DNA from: Candidatus Baldrarchaeota archaeon
GTDB taxonomy: Archaea; Asgardarchaeota; Baldrarchaeia; Baldrarchaeales; DXJG01
Length of the DNA: 25,507 bases
Direction of reading: 5' to 3'
NCBI GenBank assembly: GCA_030587435.1
Contig: JAUQZC010000156.1
Coordinates: 1 to 25,507, forward strand
Shown: in pieces, positions 22,438 through 25,507 of the stretch
Numbering within the stretch: the first letter of the stretch is position 1
Layout of the letters: each line of letters starts with the position of its first letter
Program-made: the position numbers and the translations under genes
Notes under the pieces: generated by a model
Told to the model about the DNA's origin: nothing
Seen by the model: the letters and a program-made list of their open reading frames with translations, nothing else
Databases searched by the model: none

Positions 22438-22853
22438 ATAGAAAGGCACAGTACTATGCTGTGGACTTCATCGTAGCTTCGCTTATAATTTTAGGAATAC
22501 TTTCACTCGTTTACACACACTATTACATATCCTATGATCAGGATCGAGCTGTGTATCTTTCCAATCTCGGATATCGTTGCTTAAATGTTCTTGCTGAGTC
22601 GGGAGAGTTGTCCAAAACTGTTTACAACGAAGACTGGGAAACATTAAGCCAACTAATAGATTTAACACTACCCTCTAACGTATACTTTTCCTATTACGTG
22701 TATAGATGGGGAAGTGAAAGCTGGATAAGGATAGTTGGACCAGTGGGTGAAGATATGCCCGACAACAGTTTAATCGTGAAGGTGACCTATGTTTTATCTG
22801 GAAACTACACTGACACCTCTCCTAGGAAAATTGAACTATATCTATGGGAGTGA
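22425..22853 (+). CDS. Minor pilin-like protein with class III signal
   Basis: This protein has 142 residues. The N-terminus reads NRKAQYYAVDFIVASLIILG: a short basic start, likely cleavage after Lys-Ala, then Gln at +1 and a hydrophobic helix. An acidic residue (Asp) lies in the early helix, as the conserved Glu does in many type IV pilins. The ATG at 22425 (with GGGTGG upstream) is preferred; TTG at 22434 would also keep the signal. The rest is a small beta-rich domain with Tyr and Trp (YFSYYVYRWGSESWIRIVGP). It overlaps the previous gene by 13 bases and precedes the next pilin-like gene closely. Confidence 0.78.
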   Translation: MLLLNRKAQYYAVDFIVASLIILGILSLVYTHYYISYDQDRAVYLSNLGYRCLNVLAESGELSKTVYNEDWETLSQLIDLTLPSNVYFSYYVYRWGSESWIRIVGPVGEDMPDNSLIVKVTYVLSGNYTDTSPRKIELYLWE

Positions 22854-22858
22854 AAAAC

Positions 22859-23584
22859 ATGTTTATTAAGGTGAAAAGAGCACAATTCTACACAATGGCC
22901 GTAGTAATTATAGCTATTGCTCTCATTTCAACATCAATAATCATCTTGGGGGTAAGAAATAATGTAAAAGATGTGAAAGTTTCTGAAGATATCTACTTTA
23001 TTTTTAGCAATGTAAAGAGGGAAACCTTAGAAAGGGTAGAGCTGATTCTTGCAAATTTAACTCAAGCGGATAAAAGTGGAACTTTAACTGGCTACTTAGA
23101 AATCACTCAGTATTATTTGGATGAGTGGATTGAATGTTTAAGAAATGAGTATGAAAATAGAGGTTTTAAAATCGATTTAAGTTATAACTCTGACCAGATA
23201 TCTTATACAGGGTACTGGACTGGCAACATAACTGCATCTATACTTAGAGCCATTATAAATGTTCAGATAGAGGATGAAGATGCGAGTATAAAGCAAATTG
23301 TAAATGCAACTCATATTTTTAGGTTATATATTGGTAAAGTTGAGCGAGTCAACGGTAAACTCCTTGTTGAGGTTAACTTTACAAAAATTGTGGGTTATTC
23401 GAATGAATCAAGTATTGATTATGCAACCATTTATATTAATGATACTCTTGCAAATTATGTTGGTGGTGGAGTTTACAGAGCAGAGTTAGCTTTTACCGGT
23501 TCAGGTACAATAACTATTTATGTTGCTGCTACCGCTCCCTCTGGAGTTTTTGTAGAGGCACTGGAAACCTATTCATTAGAATAG
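22859..23584 (+). CDS. Minor pilin-like protein with class III signal
   Basis: This protein is about 241 residues from the ATG at 22859, which has GGGAGTGA upstream; the ATG at 22844 would add five residues and overlap the previous gene. The N-terminus FIKVKRAQFYTMAVVIIAIA gives a class III signal with likely cleavage after Arg-Ala and Gln at +1, as in the previous pilin. A helix to about 30 and a helical stalk follow (IYFIFSNVKRETLERVELIL). The C-terminal half is beta-rich with several Asn-x-Ser/Thr sites. It is the last gene of the pilus operon; the next gene has its own promoter. Confidence 0.78.
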   Translation: MFIKVKRAQFYTMAVVIIAIALISTSIIILGVRNNVKDVKVSEDIYFIFSNVKRETLERVELILANLTQADKSGTLTGYLEITQYYLDEWIECLRNEYENRGFKIDLSYNSDQISYTGYWTGNITASILRAIINVQIEDEDASIKQIVNATHIFRLYIGKVERVNGKLLVEVNFTKIVGYSNESSIDYATIYINDTLANYVGGGVYRAELAFTGSGTITIYVAATAPSGVFVEALETYSLE

Positions 23585-23588
23585 TATT

Positions 23589-23635
23589 CACGTACTGCCT
23601 TTACTTTACATGTAAAATGTTTTTGTCGCTACGTG
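23589..23635. repeat. Nested palindromes upstream of the major pilin
   Basis: The perfect palindrome TTTACATGTAAA (23605-23616) is flanked by CACGTA (23589-23594) and its complement TACGTG (23630-23635). It lies between the end of the minor-pilin operon and the pilin TATA box at 23680. It may be an operator or part of an upstream terminator; no long T-run follows, which favours an operator. Confidence 0.4.
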
Positions 23636-23679
23636 TAAACGTGGTTAAAAATTTTGTAGTAATATCTATTGCAAAAAAC

Positions 23680-23687
23680 TTTATATA
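23680..23687 (+). promoter_or_regulatory. Strong TATA box of the major pilin gene
   Basis: TTTATATA preceded by AAAAAAC (23673-23679) is a textbook archaeal BRE/TATA pair, the best in the window. Initiation near 23709 would leave a leader of about 27 bases with AGGTG at 23723-23727 before the ATG at 23736. A separate strong promoter fits a major pilin made in many copies. Confidence 0.7.
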
Positions 23688-23730
23688 CACCTATAACAAC
23701 AATACCTCTAGGAAAATCATGTAGGTGTAT
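23685..23730. repeat. Nine-base inverted repeat linking TATA box and ribosome binding site
   Basis: ATACACCTA (23685-23693) and TAGGTGTAT (23722-23730) are perfect complements 28 bases apart. The left arm overlaps the TATA box, and the right arm contains the AGGTG ribosome binding site. If transcription starts near 23709, the left arm is not in the mRNA, so any effect would be at DNA level. Chance cannot be excluded. Confidence 0.35.
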
Positions 23731-23735
23731 TACCC

Positions 23736-24299
23736 ATGACAACAAAATATATGCTTAAGAGGAGAAAAGCAGTTTCAACAGTAGTAGCTGCTGTACTACT
23801 CATCGCTATCACAGTTGTTGCTGTCGCTATAGTATGGACTATGGTACTACCAATGTTAACACCAAAAACAAAAATTGACATAACCGACGTCGTGTTTGAA
23901 GACACGGATGACAATGGCTATGCTGACAAGGTAACATTCACCATTCAAAACACAGGAACAGAATCCCTCAGGATCAATACCGATGAAGGATTATATGCAT
24001 ACGACTTATCTGGTAGACCACGTACAGGGCTTGACTTCACGCAGGGTAATAGGCCGTCAAGTTGGTTATCTAGTGCTGTAAGTATATATGCGATTTCAAA
24101 AACAGACCCAGAACCTTCATCTACATCTTATTACTCATTGGATGCTGGTACTTCTGTAAGGATAACAGTTATCATACGATCACAGTATGATAACGGTAGC
24201 AATACCGGTACAAGATGGAGTGACAACGCAAGTGTAAAAATAAAAGTATACCTAAGTGATGGAACAGAGTTTGTTAAATCAGTTACGGTTGACATATAA
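23736..24299 (+). CDS. Major archaeal type IV pilin
   Basis: This protein has 187 residues. The class III signal peptide is KRRKA with likely cleavage after Ala12, followed by VSTVVAAVLLIAITVVAVAI, the hydrophobic assembly helix. The outside domain is beta-rich, with Thr/Ser-rich segments and two Asn-x-Ser sites (NGS, NAS). Residues 56-64 (DTDDNGYAD) form a calcium-binding type loop. The ATG has AGGTG 8 bases upstream. It is transcribed from its own strong promoter, just downstream of the operon that encodes the assembly ATPase, platform and minor pilins. This fits the main filament subunit, cut by the prepilin peptidase and assembled outside the membrane. An archaellin is less likely because archaellum-specific accessory genes are not seen. 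Confidence 0.87.
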   Translation: MTTKYMLKRRKAVSTVVAAVLLIAITVVAVAIVWTMVLPMLTPKTKIDITDVVFEDTDDNGYADKVTFTIQNTGTESLRINTDEGLYAYDLSGRPRTGLDFTQGNRPSSWLSSAVSIYAISKTDPEPSSTSYYSLDAGTSVRITVIIRSQYDNGSNTGTRWSDNASVKIKVYLSDGTEFVKSVTVDI

Positions 24300-24319
24300 A
24301 ATCCAAAAAATCCTACTAA

Positions 24320-24331
24320 TTTTATTTTTTT
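24320..24331 (+). terminator. T-rich terminator after the pilin gene
   Basis: TTTTATTTTTTT lies 20 bases after the pilin stop codon. Archaeal termination commonly uses such T-runs without a stem. The run is just outside the convergent DUF89 gene. Confidence 0.55.
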
Positions 24332-24337
24332 AGTTGC

Positions 24338-25239
24338 TTAATAATTATATTTATAGAGTTTTAAAATATTTCTTCTTATGGCTGTTTTTAGGCTTTTTGC
24401 TATGGGTTCGCATTTAGTTCTAAGCAGTAGGAAAATGGGTTTATTTATGTGGTTTTTGAACCATGTGAAGCATTTGTAGTTGCTCTGTTCCTTTGCTATA
24501 ATGAAAGTTGATTTATTGAATTCTTCTAGAAATTCTTTTGATACCTTGTTAAAATTTACTCCTAGGTTGTTGCTTCCTGTTGTGATTACTTTTACGAGTT
24601 TTGTGAGTTTTACTTGTTTGGCATCGTTTAAGGTTGCATCATTGCTTATTGGTTTATCTTTTACAACAAATGTTACATCTACGCCTTTTTCGAGAAATAG
24701 TTCTATTAGAAGTTTATTAAAGGCTATTTCACCAGCGTTATCGCCTATATAAAGTATTTTAGGATTTTTAGCTTTTAACATTTTTAGTAGGTGCTTTGAA
24801 TCATCTATAGAAAATCCTTGCTCTAAAGCTTCAAAATACATGTCTTTTAATCGGTTTAGGTCGAATTCGTGTTTTGCGGTTCCAAAATCTATAACGTTTC
24901 CCGTTACTGCGGCTGCAAGTGCTCTTTTAAGTCTTTCATTGAACGTTTTCCCCTCATATATGCGTTTTCTAATTTTTTGAGTTACTTTGAGTGCGATGTT
25001 ATTACTTTCTTTAATTTTTCGAAAAAGTCGGGGTTCCTCGTTATTTTTGATATTTCCTGGAGGATTTCATTGGATATCCATACTGGCGTAGCGTTCTCTG
25101 AGGATTTTTCGCTTAGGATTTGTAGTATTTTTTTGATTGCTTTAAATTGTAGGTTTTCGTCGCTTGTTGTCAGTTGTATTGTTTTCACTGTAACTTCTAA
25201 AATACATGTTGAGCATATTGGCTTAGTCTAAAGTTTCAT
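24338..25239 (-). pseudogene. Broken DUF89 (damage-control phosphatase-like) gene
   Basis: Joined together, the frames give about 300 residues, the usual DUF89 length. DUF89 proteins are metal-dependent phosphatases of damaged or side-product sugar phosphates. The N-terminal part shows KPICSTC (the family's P-x-C-x-x-C) and TPVWISNEI up to ITRNPDFF. The next frame continues RKIKESNNIALK, AVTGNVIDFGT, YIGDNAGEIAFNK, VVKDKPISNDATLNDAK, and TGSNNLGV. Two lesions are seen: a TAG (25228-25230) three codons after the only sensible ATG (25239), and a one-base loss in the A5 run at 25022-25026 (plus strand). The C-terminal part keeps the metal-site motifs. A sequencing error could explain one lesion, but two suggest decay. 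It converges on the pilin gene. Confidence 0.75.
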
Positions 25240-25276
25240 GTTCAACGATTTCACCATATATCTTAATTTCGTTAAG

Positions 25277-25507
25277 TTATTGTTTTGTTTCAATTATTCT
25301 CTTGATAATGTATTCTGCTTCTTCTTCACTTTTACCAGTAGATTTAAGGTATGTTCTCATTTTTTGGATGGCTTCTTTTGATGGCCTTTGTTTTCTTTCT
25401 ATAATTTTTCTAAACCATGATGGTGTTTTTTGCTTTTTCTTAATCATTTTTATTCTTAAAGCTTTTTTAAGTGCTTCATGTTTTAGTTTTTCGAAACAGT
25501 TAAGGAC
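25277..25507 (-). CDS. Partial unrecognised Lys-rich protein (C-terminal end)
   Basis: An open frame enters from the window's right edge and runs 76 codons to a TAA at 25277-25279, with no start inside the supported region. It is helical and rich in Lys and Glu (LKHEALKKALRIKMIKKK, TPSWFRKIIERKQRP, STGKSEEEAEYIIKRII). It ends 37 bases before the first ATG of the DUF89 gene on the same strand, so both may share a transcript. No family is recognised from this fragment. Confidence 0.5.
   Translation of the reverse strand, partial: VLNCFEKLKHEALKKALRIKMIKKKQKTPSWFRKIIERKQRPSKEAIQKMRTYLKSTGKSEEEAEYIIKRIIETKQ

Noticed and set aside
16106..24299. An archaellum operon
   Set aside because: ATPase and KaiC-like genes fit, but no FlaF, FlaG or FlaC/D/E-like gene is recognised, and the platform is split as in Tad-like pili.
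24869..25231. A plus-strand open frame of 120 codons rich in Cys, Phe and Ser
   Set aside because: It is antisense to the DUF89 gene, whose family motifs are clear on the minus strand; the composition is that of a reverse-strand shadow.
1..25507. CRISPR array, tRNA, rRNA or insertion sequence
   Set aside because: No regularly spaced repeats, no recognisable tRNA cloverleaf sequence or rRNA segment in the gaps, and no transposase-like protein or terminal repeats were seen by eye.

Overview
The window is archaeal, AT-rich DNA. The evidence is an Nre-family repair protein with an N-terminal zinc knuckle and a C-terminal PCNA-binding box, class III (archaeal pilin) signal peptides, a FlaI/TadA-type secretion ATPase, KaiC/FlaH-like proteins, small GTPases fused to longin/roadblock-like domains, archaeal TATA boxes, and GGTGA-type ribosome binding sites ahead of many TTG and GTG starts. 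This mixture fits a TACK-type or related archaeon. The genus cannot be read from the sequence.

Layout. (1) 39-5029, plus strand: a signalling-type cluster. It holds a longin-like/winged-helix protein, a longin-fused Arf/Ras-like GTPase, a coiled-coil protein ending in a SHOCT-like hairpin, a single-pass membrane protein with an outside domain, a second longin/winged-helix protein, a coiled-coil/winged-helix protein, and a small protein with an amphipathic N-terminal helix and another SHOCT-like hairpin. (2) 5047-7079: an unrecognised basic protein (minus) divergent from the nre gene (plus). (3) 7259-8401: a second longin-fused GTPase behind two palindromes. (4) 8385-9910, minus: a prepilin peptidase and a KaiC-like protein whose Walker A is destroyed. 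(5) 10181-15911, plus: a TIM-barrel-like protein, a second KaiC-like pseudo-ATPase, a long coiled-coil/winged-helix protein, a KaiC-like protein with an intact Walker A, and a 634-residue winged-helix/coiled-coil protein. (6) 16106-23584: a type IV pilus operon with the assembly ATPase, two TadB/TadC-like platform proteins, a coiled-coil protein and five pilin-like proteins. (7) 23736-24299: a separately promoted major pilin. (8) 24338-25507, minus: a broken DUF89 gene and the end of an unrecognised gene.

How it may work (inference). Blocks 1 and 3-7 read as one large surface-appendage locus. The pilus machine is encoded beside two GTPases, longin partners, one active and two inactive KaiC-like proteins, and a set of coiled-coil/winged-helix scaffolds. 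Bacterial MglA (GTPase) and MglB (roadblock) set the polarity of type IV pili, so an archaeal counterpart is a reasonable idea. The nre gene and the 5047-5703 gene look like passengers.

The most notable single details are a platform gene with no ATG, GTG or TTG start, which seems to use CTG at 18533; a Glu where the prepilin peptidase should have its second catalytic Asp; a Thr in place of the G3 Asp of the first GTPase; the two KaiC-like proteins without Walker A; and palindromes at the GTPase, pilus and pilin promoters.
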